In this document: in pieces, positions 1-7,913 of the stretch
How the letters are laid out: the number at the start of each line of letters is the position of its first letter
Numbering within the stretch: the stretch's first letter is position 1
Assembly: GCA_026982175.1 (NCBI GenBank)
Contig: JALSHP010000243.1
Coordinates: 1-15,166 of the forward strand
Direction: 5' to 3'
DNA: 15,166 bases
DNA from: Campylobacteraceae bacterium
GTDB taxonomy: Bacteria > Campylobacterota > Campylobacteria > Campylobacterales > Sulfurovaceae
Position numbers and translations under genes: made by a program
Notes under the pieces: generated by a model
What the model saw: the letters and a program-made list of their open reading frames with translations, nothing else
Told to the model about the DNA's origin: nothing
Database searches by the model: none

Positions 1-2517
1 CTTAGACAAATCTTTAGTCGCTAAGACTCTCTCTATTTCTACTTTCATAAGCTTTTGATTGGTCTCATTCATCTTTTTATAGAGTTTAAATGCTCCTGCT
101 AAACGTGAAGCAATTTGTGCATTAATAGGGTCAAGCTCTATGAGTTTGTCGGCTAAATATTGGTAACCCGAACCATCTTTGGCGTGAAAGTATTGGTAGT
201 TTCCTGTAAATGCACCAATGAGCGAACGGACTAAGTTCGGAACTTTAATGTCATAAACTTCATCACTCTCTAAGGCTTTAACCCTTTGGAGTAAGCCCTC
301 TCTTGAAGAGGAAGCTTTGGTGGCGAGGTATTTGTTCATCACCAAGGTGTTCTCTTTGTACTCTAGGTAAAAGTGTAGTAGCTCATACTCCTCATAATGA
401 TTTTTTGAGTTTTCAACAATGTTCAATGCCACCATTCGGTCAGACATAGAGTTAGAATCGACATACTGCTGTTGTGCCAGTTCAATAATTGCTGTTTCAT
501 CAAGTACAGCTAGGCGTTGTAAACAGATATTTTTTAGGCTTCGTTTGGCAATATCTTCACTCTCTATGCCTGATTTTGACTCGTGATGTGCGTGGTAAAG
601 TTCTAAAAATTTTGCTTTATGGGCTTTGGCAATGGCAAGAGCAAAAGTCTCTTTTGCTTCTTGAAGCACTTCAAAGTCCACGACCTCTTGGCGTTGCATC
701 AAGGTACCAATGCTTGGTAACTCTAGCAACAGAGCTTTAAAAGAGAGGTCAATGTCCAATTCTAACACTTTACCATAGGCTTCAATAAACGCTTCATCAA
801 CAGCTTCACCTTGCATCACTTTCTCAATACTCTCAATGGCAAAAGTTTGGGTGGCATCATATTGGGCAAAAGCATTTTTGTCGTGTTGCATCAAAAATGG
901 ATAATCTGCATTGGCATACTCCACCATAACAGGAGCAGAAAAATCACGGTTAAGCGACAGCCTTGGTTGTGCCTCTAAGCCCTCAAAAGTGAAACTCTCT
1001 TGCTCTTTGGAGACAATAAGCATTTTTTCTAAAATCTCTTCGCCATTGCTATCTAAAAGTCCAATGGTAAACGGGAAATAGTACGGTTTTTGCTCTGTTC
1101 CATCAACAGCATTAGGAACAATCTGTGTGAGTGTTAGCGTGTAAACCCCATTCTCAAAAGCATCTTCCACTTTAAGTGTGGGCGTTCCTGATTGGTCATA
1201 CCAAAGTTCAAAATGGCTAAGGTCAATGCCTGAAGCCTCCTGCATTGCCCATAAAAAGTCTTGAGTCGTAACAGCTTGACCATCAAAGGTTTCAAAGTAG
1301 AGGTCGGTTGCTTTTCGGTAAGTCTCTTCACCTAAAAGGGTGTAAACCATGCGAATGACCTCTGCCCCTTTTTCGTAAACAGTAGAGGTGTAAAAGTTGT
1401 TCATAGAGAGGTAAGACTTTGGCTGAATGGGGTGAGCTGTGGGAGAGGCATCTTCGACAAATTGGTAGCCTCTCAAAGCTTTCACATCGTTAATGCGTTG
1501 CACCTCTTTGGAATTTAAATCAGCCGAGAAACATTGGTCACGAAAAACCGTTAAGCCCTCTTTTAAAGTAAGTTGAAACCAGTTTTTACAAGTGACTCTG
1601 TTACCTGTCCAGTTGTGAAAATACTCATGGGCGATGATGCTTTGAATACGCATAAAGTTATCATCGGTCGCCACATCTGCGTCAGCTAAGACAGCTGAAG
1701 TGTTGAAAATATTTAGCCCTTTGTTCTCCATTGCCCCCATATTAAAAGCATCAACGGCTACAATGTTGTAGATGTCAAGGTCATACTCACGACCATACTT
1801 CTCTTCGTCCCAAACCATCGCTTCTTTGAGGGATTTCATCGCATGGTGACACTTGGATTCATTGCCTAAGTCACAGTAGATATTAAGTTCAACTTTGTTG
1901 CCTGAAGCTGTGGTAAATTCATCGTTTACCACCCCTAAGTCACCTGAAACCAAAGCAAAAAGGTAAGAGGGTTTAGGGTGTGGGTCATGCCATGTCATCG
2001 TGTGTCGTCCATCTTCTAAGCTTAGGTAATCAGAAGCTTTGTTTCCATTGGAAAGTAAAAGAGGATACTTTGAAGCATCGGCAATAATGGTCGTAGTAAA
2101 CACCGACATAACATCAGGTCGGTCAAGATAAGGCGTAATGCGTCTAAAGCCCTCTGGCTCATTTTGGGTACAATAAATCCCACTCGAAAGGTACAAGCCC
2201 TCTAGCTCTGTATTTTGTGCAGGGTAAATTTTATTGACAATTTTGAGAGTAAAGTTTTGAGGTACATTATGAATGCTAAGCACTTCATCTTCATAGTTAA
2301 AATCTTTGCTCTCAATTTCATCTATAAAGATGCTCTCTAACTCCAAATCAATGCTATCGAGTGCTAAACTATTGACGCTCTCATTGACTTTTGAAATCGC
2401 CATAACATTGGTCACGGTAGTATAATCCTTATTTAGCTCAAAGCTAAGGTTTACGGAGTTAATTTTGAAGTTTGGTTCTTGGTAATCTTTTAAGTGTATG
2501 GCGTTTGCTTGGGACAT
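1..2517 (-). CDS. pepN: Aminopeptidase N (M1 family), 3' end cut by window edge
   Basis: Cytoplasmic zinc aminopeptidase that removes N-terminal residues from peptides in the last steps of protein turnover. The frame is open from an ATG at 2517-2515 to the window edge, giving 839 residues. E. coli PepN has about 870, and the last visible residues align near its C-terminus, so only a short tail is missing. The exopeptidase motif MGAMEN lies at residues 260-265. The zinc motif HEYFH is at 297-301, followed by NWTGNRVTCKNWFQL and the third ligand Glu320 in LKEGLT. The transition-state tyrosine Tyr381 is present. These positions equal the E. coli numbering as I recall it, which excludes the eukaryotic-like M1 types and supports the chosen start. 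An AAAGAGAA ribosome binding site precedes the ATG. The gene is divergent from the lipoprotein cassette at 2642. Confidence 0.96.
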   Translation of the reverse strand, partial: MSQANAIHLKDYQEPNFKINSVNLSFELNKDYTTVTNVMAISKVNESVNSLALDSIDLELESIFIDEIESKDFNYEDEVLSIHNVPQNFTLKIVNKIYPAQNTELEGLYLSSGIYCTQNEPEGFRRITPYLDRPDVMSVFTTTIIADASKYPLLLSNGNKASDYLSLEDGRHTMTWHDPHPKPSYLFALVSGDLGVVNDEFTTASGNKVELNIYCDLGNESKCHHAMKSLKEAMVWDEEKYGREYDLDIYNIVAVDAFNMGAMENKGLNIFNTSAVLADADVATDDNFMRIQSIIAHEYFHNWTGNRVTCKNWFQLTLKEGLTVFRDQCFSADLNSKEVQRINDVKALRGYQFVEDASPTAHPIQPKSYLSMNNFYTSTVYEKGAEVIRMVYTLLGEETYRKATDLYFETFDGQAVTTQDFLWAMQEASGIDLSHFELWYDQSGTPTLKVEDAFENGVYTLTLTQIVPNAVDGTEQKPYYFPFTIGLLDSNGEEILEKMLIVSKEQESFTFEGLEAQPRLSLNRDFSAPVMVEYANADYPFLMQHDKNAFAQYDATQTFAIESIEKVMQGEAVDEAFIEAYGKVLELDIDLSFKALLLELPSIGTLMQRQEVVDFEVLQEAKETFALAIAKAHKAKFLELYHAHHESKSGIESEDIAKRSLKNICLQRLAVLDETAIIELAQQQYVDSNSMSDRMVALNIVENSKNHYEEYELLHFYLEYKENTLVMNKYLATKASSSREGLLQRVKALESDEVYDIKVPNLVRSLIGAFTGNYQYFHAKDGSGYQYLADKLIELDPINAQIASRLAGAFKLYKKMNETNQKLMKVEIERVLATKDLSK

Positions 2518-2540
2518 TTTTTCTCTTTGTATTTTTGGGT

Positions 2541-2546
2541 ATTTTA
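2541..2546 (-). promoter_or_regulatory. Possible -10 box of pepN
   Basis: On the minus strand TAAAAT lies 24 bases upstream of the pepN ATG, with the AAAGAG ribosome binding site in between. No good -35 hexamer is visible, which is common in Campylobacterota sigma-70 promoters. The call rests on position and match to TATAAT only. Confidence 0.35.
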
Positions 2547-2641
2547 GCTTAATTTTTGTTAAGAGTTAAGAGGTGTTAAAACATTTTTTATACACATTTT
2601 TCATGTAAAATATGGTTTTATATTATACGAAGGATTTTTAG

Positions 2642-3283
2642 ATGAAAAAAACACTACTACTATTAAGCTTGGCATTGATTTTTATATCTTGCTCAACCGA
2701 TACGCAAAAACTAAGCACACAGAGTGCAACAGCTGAAACGATTAAAGCCATTGAGATACCCTTTAGAGAAAATGCTTATGCTAACTTTCCCTCTAAACTA
2801 ATTGCTACACAAACACAACTTGATGCTTTTGTCACCAAAGTAGGTAATGATAGCAACTGGAATAGCAAAACAGACTTTTTGGAAAAGATTCAAAATGAGA
2901 ATATAGATTTTAAGAAATATAATTTACTGCTTTATCGAATGACTGAAACTTCTGGTTCAAACCGTGTGAGTGTAGATAACAGTGCCATCACTTTAAATAA
3001 TGATGACGTGACCATTAAGATTAAACGCGTAGTTCCTGAAATAGGTACAGATGATATGGCATATTATGCCTTAGCTTATCGTGTCGCTAAAGAGGTGAAA
3101 AAAGTTATATTTGACGATGGGAGACAAGAAGTGATTATTGAGAATAAACAGAGCGACATGATTGTTCCTAAAAATTGTAAAGCTTGGTTTGATGGGTGTA
3201 ATAGCTGTTTTAGAGGTGGATGTACCAAACGAGCTTGTTTGGTCTATCGACCAGAAGATTTTAGATGTACCAAGTGGGATTAG
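2642..3283 (+). CDS. Lipoprotein with six-cysteine C-terminal tail
   Basis: Not recognised as a named gene. Residues 1-16 form a lipoprotein signal peptide (MKK, a hydrophobic core, then FIS before Cys17). Ser at +2 favours outer-membrane sorting by the E. coli Lol rule. Residues about 36-172 form a soluble, strand-rich region; the stretch around residues 90-160 (YNLLLYRMTETSGS, then alternating strands) loosely recalls PrcB-type lipoprotein domains, but this is weak. The last 35 residues are unusual: Cys at 179, 186, 189, 194, 199 and 209, including WFDGCNSC. Six cysteines in an exported protein suggest three disulfides or a metal site. AAGGA at 2630-2634 fixes the start. It is followed 35 bases later by a secreted protein and then an M23 peptidase, so it probably belongs to one envelope operon. 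The export call is firm; the function is unknown. Confidence 0.85.
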   Translation: MKKTLLLLSLALIFISCSTDTQKLSTQSATAETIKAIEIPFRENAYANFPSKLIATQTQLDAFVTKVGNDSNWNSKTDFLEKIQNENIDFKKYNLLLYRMTETSGSNRVSVDNSAITLNNDDVTIKIKRVVPEIGTDDMAYYALAYRVAKEVKKVIFDDGRQEVIIENKQSDMIVPKNCKAWFDGCNSCFRGGCTKRACLVYRPEDFRCTKWD

Positions 3284-3318
3284 GTTATACTTCACAAATA
3301 GTTTATAGGAGTTACCTT

Positions 3319-3831
3319 ATGCGTTTAATATTTTTAAATCTATCTTTTATGCTCTTGCTTCAAGCAGGAGGTGTATTGGATGTTGATTGGTCAAGTGTTG
3401 AGAAGTCAGCACAACAGAAAAGCTCTAAAGCCTACCCCAAGGTTTTGCTTGAGGGGATTAAAGAGGTAAGATTACCTGTCTATCTCTCTACTTCATTCAT
3501 TGAAAACAAGAGCATGGTGGTTGTTGCCGATAAAGGCTTTTACTCTATCTCATTTAGTTTAAATGGGGCGACACTACTTTTTGAGGGAGACAGAACCTAT
3601 CAAGAGTCGGTCTCTCCTCAAAATCCAGAGTTTCAAAAGATGGTTCAAAAAGCAGCTGCCTTAGAGATTTCAGAATCTGAAGGGATTATGGTCGCTGAAT
3701 TTAAGCGACATGGTGCAAACTATGCCATCTCCATAGAGTGTGAAAACCCTAAAACAGATAAAAGATGTACCCAAGAGGAGTTTATTAGAAATCTCTATGG
3801 GAGACTTAAAATGGTAGGGGGGCATCCATGA
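3319..3831 (+). CDS. Small secreted protein of unknown function
   Basis: A 170-residue protein. The frame stays open upstream to an ATG at 3265 inside the previous gene, but the ATG at 3319 is preferred: AGGAG lies at 3307-3311, 7 bases before it, and from there the N-terminus is a signal peptide (MRLIFLNLSFMLLLQAGG). The mature part has alternating strand-like segments (residues about 48-90) and a charged helical end (about 150-163). Two cysteines, Cys141 and Cys150, could form a disulfide in the periplasm. No catalytic motif was recognised. Its stop overlaps the start of the M23 peptidase gene (ATGA at 3828-3831), so the two are translationally coupled and probably made in matching amounts. 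A role as a partner or regulator of the peptidase is inference from that coupling alone. Confidence 0.82.
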   Translation: MRLIFLNLSFMLLLQAGGVLDVDWSSVEKSAQQKSSKAYPKVLLEGIKEVRLPVYLSTSFIENKSMVVVADKGFYSISFSLNGATLLFEGDRTYQESVSPQNPEFQKMVQKAAALEISESEGIMVAEFKRHGANYAISIECENPKTDKRCTQEEFIRNLYGRLKMVGGHP

Positions 3832-4562
3832 GAAGTGTAGTTGCTCTGTTTGTTGTCTCTTTGCTTTTTTTTACAGCTTGTGATAAAAAAACTAAACCTG
3901 ATCCCAAACCTAAGCCTCCTATAGATTACAAAGGCTTTAGCTACACAGCACCAGGGGCATTGGTTCCTGCTAAGAGTGGTGTGGGAAGAAGGGGAGACAA
4001 CTATATTTATGCTCCAGGAATTCGTTTTCCCATTGAACACGCTCCTGCCTATATTAACTCCCAAGTCTATGGCATAGGGGGGTATTTAGGAGAGAGAGGA
4101 AGTCTCTGTGATTTACGAAACTACCAATACCCTTGGCATGATAACTTTTGTGAAAAACGTGGCTGGAGTATGCCACTTTGTGCAGGAGGAAAAGGGCATC
4201 AAGGGGTAGATATACGAACGGCTACTTGTGATAAAAACAGATACTATACGGTTGCCGTAGAAGATGGGGTAATTACCTATATTGGTCAATATACCGTCAA
4301 GTTACGCAGTAATTCGGGTAGAACCTATCGTTATTTGCACATGGATTCTCAATCAATTTTGGTAAAACGTGGGCAGAGAGTGAAAAGAGGGCAACGCTTG
4401 GGATTGGTTTCTAATAATATGGGGTCAACAAAAACCTCTATTCATCTACATTTTGACATGAAGCAGACCATCAAAGTGGGCAATCAATCAAAATCTATTT
4501 TTGTACCACTCTATAGCTCTTTAGTAGATGCTTATAAACGATTATTAAGTGGGAGACCATAA
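3828..4562 (+). CDS. M23-family (LytM-type) metallopeptidase lipoprotein
   Basis: Predicted peptidoglycan endopeptidase anchored in the cell envelope. Residues 1-17 are a lipoprotein signal ending FTA before Cys18. A Pro/Lys-rich linker covers about 19-33. The M23 domain follows: HQGVD supplies zinc ligands His124 and Asp128, YLHM carries His171, and HLHFD supplies His206 and the zinc ligand His208. The typical GQRVKRGQRLG turn is at 182-192. All ligands are present, so the enzyme should be active, unlike EnvC/NlpD-type degenerate activators. Asp19 at +2 could mean retention in the inner membrane by the E. coli rule. Four further cysteines (94, 108, 118, 134) surround the first ligand motif and may form disulfides. 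The start overlaps the previous stop by ATGA. The region before the M23 core (about 35-118) was not recognised and may control access to the active site. Confidence 0.92.
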   Translation: MRSVVALFVVSLLFFTACDKKTKPDPKPKPPIDYKGFSYTAPGALVPAKSGVGRRGDNYIYAPGIRFPIEHAPAYINSQVYGIGGYLGERGSLCDLRNYQYPWHDNFCEKRGWSMPLCAGGKGHQGVDIRTATCDKNRYYTVAVEDGVITYIGQYTVKLRSNSGRTYRYLHMDSQSILVKRGQRVKRGQRLGLVSNNMGSTKTSIHLHFDMKQTIKVGNQSKSIFVPLYSSLVDAYKRLLSGRP

Positions 4563-4573
4563 TGAAAGAAGTT

Positions 4574-4598
4574 AGAGGCATTCTAAGAGAATACCTCT
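4574..4598. terminator. Hairpin between convergent genes
   Basis: AGAGG-C-ATTCT pairs with AGAAT-A-CCTCT around an AAG loop: ten base pairs with one C/A mismatch. It lies 12 bases after the M23 stop, and about 98 bases after the stop of the leftward DUF808 gene. On the plus strand the tail is ATATAATATA, not a U-run. On the minus strand the tail is TTCTTTCATT, which is more terminator-like. It may end one or both transcripts, or only stabilise the mRNA 3' end. Confidence 0.5.
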
Positions 4599-4695
4599 AT
4601 ATAATATATGAAAAGAGTTCTTAAAACAGGAAGGAAAACCTACTCTTTCATGGGAAGATTATAGGCTATTTTTGTGGTTAGATTGTGTATTTTTT

Positions 4696-5562
4696 TTAAA
4701 CTTTTTGTTTTTGATGATACAGCTCCATCGGAATAAGTGCCAATGTTCCGACAATTGCCCCAATGAGTAGTTCTCCTAAGATCGTTGGTATGCCAGAGAG
4801 TGCATCATGAATGGCGTGAATGTTATGCACAAAAATTCCTCCAGCAACGAGTAGCATTGCAATGGTTCCAATGACTGTTAATGCACGGATAACCTTAGGC
4901 AATGAAGCAATAAGCAGTTGCCCAAATTTATGCATAAATGATTTAGCATCGTTGTTTATACTTACAAGTTTGTATCCAAAATCATCCATACGAACTAAGA
5001 GTGCCACTAAGCCATAAACGGCAACAGTCGCTAGAAAAGCAACAAAAGTTACCACCCCAATTTGAACCATTAGCTCCTCTTGACTTACGGCACTTAATGC
5101 AATGATAATAATCTCAATGGAGAGGATAAAGTCGGTACGAATGGCAGATTTTACTTTGACCTTCTCATAGGCAAGTAGCTCTTCTTTGGTTTTCGTGACA
5201 ACATGATTGCCCTTTTTTTCTGTCTGTTTATGAAAAAGATACTCATAGATTTTTTCCATACCTTCATAGGCTAAATAGATTCCCCCCATAATAAGGATGG
5301 GTGCAATGAGAAAAGGGGCAAAAGCAGAGAGTAAAAATGCCAATGGTAAAATGATAAGTTTATTGAGTGCTGAACCTTTAAAGATTGCCCAAATGACAGG
5401 GAGTTCACGAGAGGCTAAAAAGCCTGAAGCTTGTTCAGCTGCTACGGCTAGGTCATCTCCTAAGATACCAGCTGTCTTTTTAGTTGCTACTTGGCTCATG
5501 GTTGCCATATCATCCATGAGTATTGCTATGTCATCAAAAACTGCAAAAAATCCACTTGCCAT
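4696..5562 (-). CDS. YedI/DUF808-family inner-membrane protein
   Basis: Multi-pass membrane protein of the DUF808 family, to which E. coli YedI belongs; no biochemical role is established that I know of. The 288 residues match the family from end to end. The N-terminal block has DDIAILMDD (residues 10-18) and KKTAGILGDDLAV (28-40), then SRELPVIWAIFKGS (51-64), and the middle has SAIRTDFILSIEI (139-151), all close to YedI as I recall it. Hydrophobic segments lie at about 68-98, 144-160, 166-191, 216-246 and 259-279. The start has AAGGAT 7 bases upstream on the minus strand. The gene stands alone between a convergent M23 gene and the terminator of the next leftward gene, so it is probably transcribed from its own promoter in the AT-rich stretch at 5575-5630, where no single -10 box stands out. 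Confidence 0.92.
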   Translation of the reverse strand: MASGFFAVFDDIAILMDDMATMSQVATKKTAGILGDDLAVAAEQASGFLASRELPVIWAIFKGSALNKLIILPLAFLLSAFAPFLIAPILIMGGIYLAYEGMEKIYEYLFHKQTEKKGNHVVTKTKEELLAYEKVKVKSAIRTDFILSIEIIIIALSAVSQEELMVQIGVVTFVAFLATVAVYGLVALLVRMDDFGYKLVSINNDAKSFMHKFGQLLIASLPKVIRALTVIGTIAMLLVAGGIFVHNIHAIHDALSGIPTILGELLIGAIVGTLALIPMELYHQKQKV

Positions 5563-5732
5563 TGATTATCCTTTGGTAAATTGTATTAAAATTATGTAAT
5601 GATAACATATTTATTTTAAAGCCTTTTGGCAATTACTTTTCAAGATATTTTCATTATTGGGTAAAAGTGTGAGGTTACCTTTGATAGGGGGGTAAAGCAT
5701 GAAGATGAAATTTAATGCTTAAAAGATAAAAT

Positions 5733-5757
5733 CTAAACCCTTAAGACAAGGGTTTAG
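5733..5757 (-). terminator. Intrinsic terminator of the repeat/peptidoglycan-binding gene
   Basis: A perfect 10-bp inverted repeat, CTAAACCCTT (5733-5742) and AAGGGTTTAG (5748-5757), encloses a 5-base loop. On the minus strand it begins 10 bases after the stop at 5768 and is followed by ATTTTATCTTTTAA, a U-rich tail. This is a classic Rho-independent terminator. The remaining bases up to the DUF808 start (5563-5732) hold no gene that I can support. Confidence 0.85.
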
Positions 5758-5767
5758 GATGAAGATA

Positions 5768-7150
5768 TTAAAGCTCTACGTTAAGTGCTTTTAATGTTTC
5801 ATACGTAATTCCACCAGTTGCTAGTGAATTGTCTCTTTGGTATTTGTCAAGTGCTAGTCGTGTATCACGTCCAAGAACACCATCAATTTTACCAGGGTTA
5901 TAATCTTTATCTTTTAATGCTTTTTGAATCTTAAGAATAACATCTTGATTCATGTTTGTTTGACAAAGAATTCTTTCCCAACTTTGGTGAGATTCAGATA
6001 CTTTTTCTTTTTTACTAAGCATTTTGTAAACAGCTTCAATAGGCGTTTTAATCTCTTTAGCTTTCTCTACAAGTTGTTTAACTTTAATTGTTTTGTAAGT
6101 AGGCTCAATGGTAATCTCTTTAGTTGAAGCAGGAACATCAAGAACAGTTTTAACAATTTTTTTGGTTTGTGCAGGAGTCTCTACTAGACAGATTTTATGA
6201 CCTGTATAGCTAAACCCTTTTTCAACTCTTTCTCCTGCTTTAATCCATGAAAAACTTGCTTTTTTATCTAAGACTTTCTTCTCAATAGTGCTTTTAACTT
6301 CAGGAATCTCAATGGTTTCTGTTTTTGCAGCAGATACAAGTTTTTTAACTTTAATTGTTTTGTTTGTTGCAGGAACTTCAACTACTTTGGTTGTCGCAGG
6401 AGTTTTAACCACTTTTTTCTTAATAGTTTTATATTTTGCTGGTACTTTAACCAAACACATAATCTCACCTGTTGCACCATCTAGCTTTTGTGCTGGGTTA
6501 ACCCCTTTTTTCCATACGGTTTTCTCTTTTTCTACTAAGACTTTCTCTTCAGTATACTCATAAGTTGCAGGAACAGTAATTGTTTTTTGAGAAGCAGGTG
6601 TTACTTCAATAACTTTTTCAACCATCTCATATTTTGCAGGGATAATTTTAGTTTTTGTTGTTGCTTTTTGTAAAACAACCTCTTCTGTTACTGTTTTGTA
6701 TGATTCTGGTGTAAAATACTCTTTATAACATGTGTTAGGGCTAACGCTATCTAAATCAACACCTTTTAGTTTTGCTGCTACTAAAATCTCTTTACTCACA
6801 GGAGCTGCATGTCGTTTTAAACTTACTTTCCATGAATGTGTTGCAGGTTTAACTTCAATGACTTCTGTAACTTTTTTATAAGTTGCTGGAATAGTTTTAA
6901 GTTTTGTACTTGCAGGAGTGACTTCTACTTTTTTGCTAATCCATTCATATTTGGCAGGGGTAACAGTGATTTTATTAGAAGCTTCTTGAACAAGAACTTT
7001 CTCCTCAACCGTCTTGTATTTAGCAGGTATGACAACCTTCGCATAACACTCTCCTGCTTGTGCATTAGGAGGGGTAAGCGAGATTTCCGCGTTGATATAG
7101 GTGATAGGTAGTAATAACCCTAAAACTAGAGCTGAATATTTTACTTTCAT
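5768..7150 (-). CDS. Secreted modular repeat protein with C-terminal peptidoglycan-binding domain
   Basis: A 460-residue exported protein. The frame extends upstream to a TTG at 7183, but the ATG at 7150-7148 is preferred because AAAGGAT precedes it and it opens directly into a signal peptide (MKVKYSALVLGLLLPITYINA, cleavage near Ala21). Residues 35-391 form four modules of 71-73 residues. Each starts at a Cys (35, 141, 232, 321) and ends at a Trp (107, 213, 302, 391). Each module is built from short units of the type PAKYKTVEEKVLV, rich in Thr, Val, Lys and Pro, which suggests extended beta structure. A further Cys396 follows. Residues about 400-460 are a PG_binding_1 domain (IQKALKDKDYNPGKIDGVLGRDT, then the helix ALDKYQRDN), a three-helix cell-wall anchor. 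No catalytic domain is visible. A structural or adhesive role at the cell wall is inference. The gene is a single unit with its own terminator. Confidence 0.88.
   Translation of the reverse strand: MKVKYSALVLGLLLPITYINAEISLTPPNAQAGECYAKVVIPAKYKTVEEKVLVQEASNKITVTPAKYEWISKKVEVTPASTKLKTIPATYKKVTEVIEVKPATHSWKVSLKRHAAPVSKEILVAAKLKGVDLDSVSPNTCYKEYFTPESYKTVTEEVVLQKATTKTKIIPAKYEMVEKVIEVTPASQKTITVPATYEYTEEKVLVEKEKTVWKKGVNPAQKLDGATGEIMCLVKVPAKYKTIKKKVVKTPATTKVVEVPATNKTIKVKKLVSAAKTETIEIPEVKSTIEKKVLDKKASFSWIKAGERVEKGFSYTGHKICLVETPAQTKKIVKTVLDVPASTKEITIEPTYKTIKVKQLVEKAKEIKTPIEAVYKMLSKKEKVSESHQSWERILCQTNMNQDVILKIQKALKDKDYNPGKIDGVLGRDTRLALDKYQRDNSLATGGITYETLKALNVEL
5978..7048 (-). repeat. Four diverged tandem coding modules (Cys to Trp)
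   Basis: Coding repeat inside the peptidoglycan-binding protein. Module spans are 6830-7048, 6512-6730, 6245-6457 and 5978-6190. Distances from Cys to Trp are 72, 72, 70 and 70 residues. Linkers are 33 residues after the first module and 18 after the second and third. Within a module a roughly 22-residue unit recurs about three times, with the pattern P-A-x-Y-x-x-(V/I)-x-x-K-V-x-V-x-x-A. The modules differ in sequence, so this is old duplication and not a recent DNA expansion. Confidence 0.85.
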
Positions 7151-7202
7151 TTTAGATAATCCTTTGTTGAATTGAATGTTCAAATATAATTTGATGTACT
7201 AA

Positions 7203-7208
7203 AGTATA
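7203..7208 (-). promoter_or_regulatory. Possible -10 box of the repeat-protein gene
   Basis: Minus-strand TATACT lies 52 bases upstream of the ATG at 7150, inside a very AT-rich intergenic stretch (7151-7266) behind recO. Other TATATT-like matches are close by, so the exact box is uncertain. No strong hairpin separates recO from this promoter. Confidence 0.25.
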
Positions 7209-7266
7209 TAATAAAGTTGCTGATTTATTATTAAATATTAGTTTTTAATAGGGTTTTTTCATATAT

Positions 7267-7884
7267 TTACAAACCTTTTAATAAAATGCTATAAAGTTTT
7301 TCAACGTTTTCATCACGTATATGAATGGTACTTTGTGTATTAAAAAGTTCAAATATCTCTTGTTTTGAAAGGGCAGAGGCGTAGATACAATGGGGATGGG
7401 TAGGTAAAAAAGCTCTCATAAGACCTACTTCTTCATCAAGCACCTTTTCACAAACATAACAAAATCCATTATCATAGAGTCGTCCCTCATGGGCTAAGAG
7501 TTTAATATAGGCTTCAACGGCTAATCTTTTTGGGTTTTGTTTATCCCATTTTTGGGCTACTTCTAAAAGCAAGTTAAAGTAAAATTCCTCGACTTCACTA
7601 CTATCTTGTAAATGAGGCTCAAAAAGTTTAATGAAATTTTGCCATATAAGCAGATGATTGTTAGAGAAAACCCATGGAAAACTAAGGTGAGAGAGAGAAC
7701 GCATATTGGGCATAAAATTGTTTTTAGATGCTTGTACTTCAAAATCGACTAAGTTGCCAATCTGAATAATGGAGTGCCTTGCTCCAAAGAAACGCCAATA
7801 TTTTGCAATTGAATTAGAGGAGAGAACTGTTACTATAATGTCCTCATTTTTTGCTTTAGCTATGTTGAGAATAAAACCTCTCAT
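7267..7884 (-). CDS. recO: Recombination mediator RecO, short Campylobacterota form
   Basis: RecO helps load RecA onto SSB-coated single-stranded DNA, together with RecR, in gap repair. The 205-residue product resembles Helicobacter/Campylobacter RecO along its whole length as I recall it. It has the N-terminal OB-fold start (MRGFILN, DIIVTVLSSNS, KYWRFFGARHSIIQIG), the helical middle with LLAHEGRL (129-136), and the end FNTQSTIHIRDENVEKLYSIL. Possible zinc ligands are Cys142 and Cys145 (FCYVC) with His163/His165 and Cys166 (HPHC). It is shorter than E. coli RecO (about 240), as is normal for this group. The ribosome binding site is weak (AGGT, 8 bases before the ATG), which suits a low-abundance repair protein. 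The gene is divergent from gltB with a 100-base gap. Confidence 0.9.
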   Translation of the reverse strand: MRGFILNIAKAKNEDIIVTVLSSNSIAKYWRFFGARHSIIQIGNLVDFEVQASKNNFMPNMRSLSHLSFPWVFSNNHLLIWQNFIKLFEPHLQDSSEVEEFYFNLLLEVAQKWDKQNPKRLAVEAYIKLLAHEGRLYDNGFCYVCEKVLDEEVGLMRAFLPTHPHCIYASALSKQEIFELFNTQSTIHIRDENVEKLYSILLKGL

Positions 7885-7913
7885 CTATTTTACCTATTTT
7901 AATTCAATTTCTG

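Noticed and set aside
3265..3318. Upstream extension of the small secreted protein to an ATG at 3265
   Set aside because: It would overlap the previous gene and bury the signal peptide; a good ribosome binding site sits before the ATG at 3319.
4562..4624. A 20-codon frame starting at TAATG overlap after the M23 gene
   Set aside because: It is very short, contains the hairpin at 4574-4598, and has no recognisable content; the start overlap is probably chance.
4612..4648. AAAGAGT/ACTCTTT inverted repeat after the envelope cassette
   Set aside because: Only 7 base pairs with a 23-base loop and no U-rich tail; too weak to call a terminator.
5695..5720. AAGCAT/ATGCTT inverted repeat near the 5733 terminator
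   Set aside because: Six base pairs in AT-rich DNA, easily chance; the neighbouring 10-bp hairpin explains termination better.
5924..7111. Plus-strand open frames opposite the repeat protein
   Set aside because: Shadows of a repetitive, Lys/Thr/Val-rich coding strand; no ribosome binding sites or recognisable content.
7151..7183. TTG start for the repeat protein
   Set aside because: The ribosome binding site lies inside this extension, directly before the ATG at 7150, which opens into a signal peptide.
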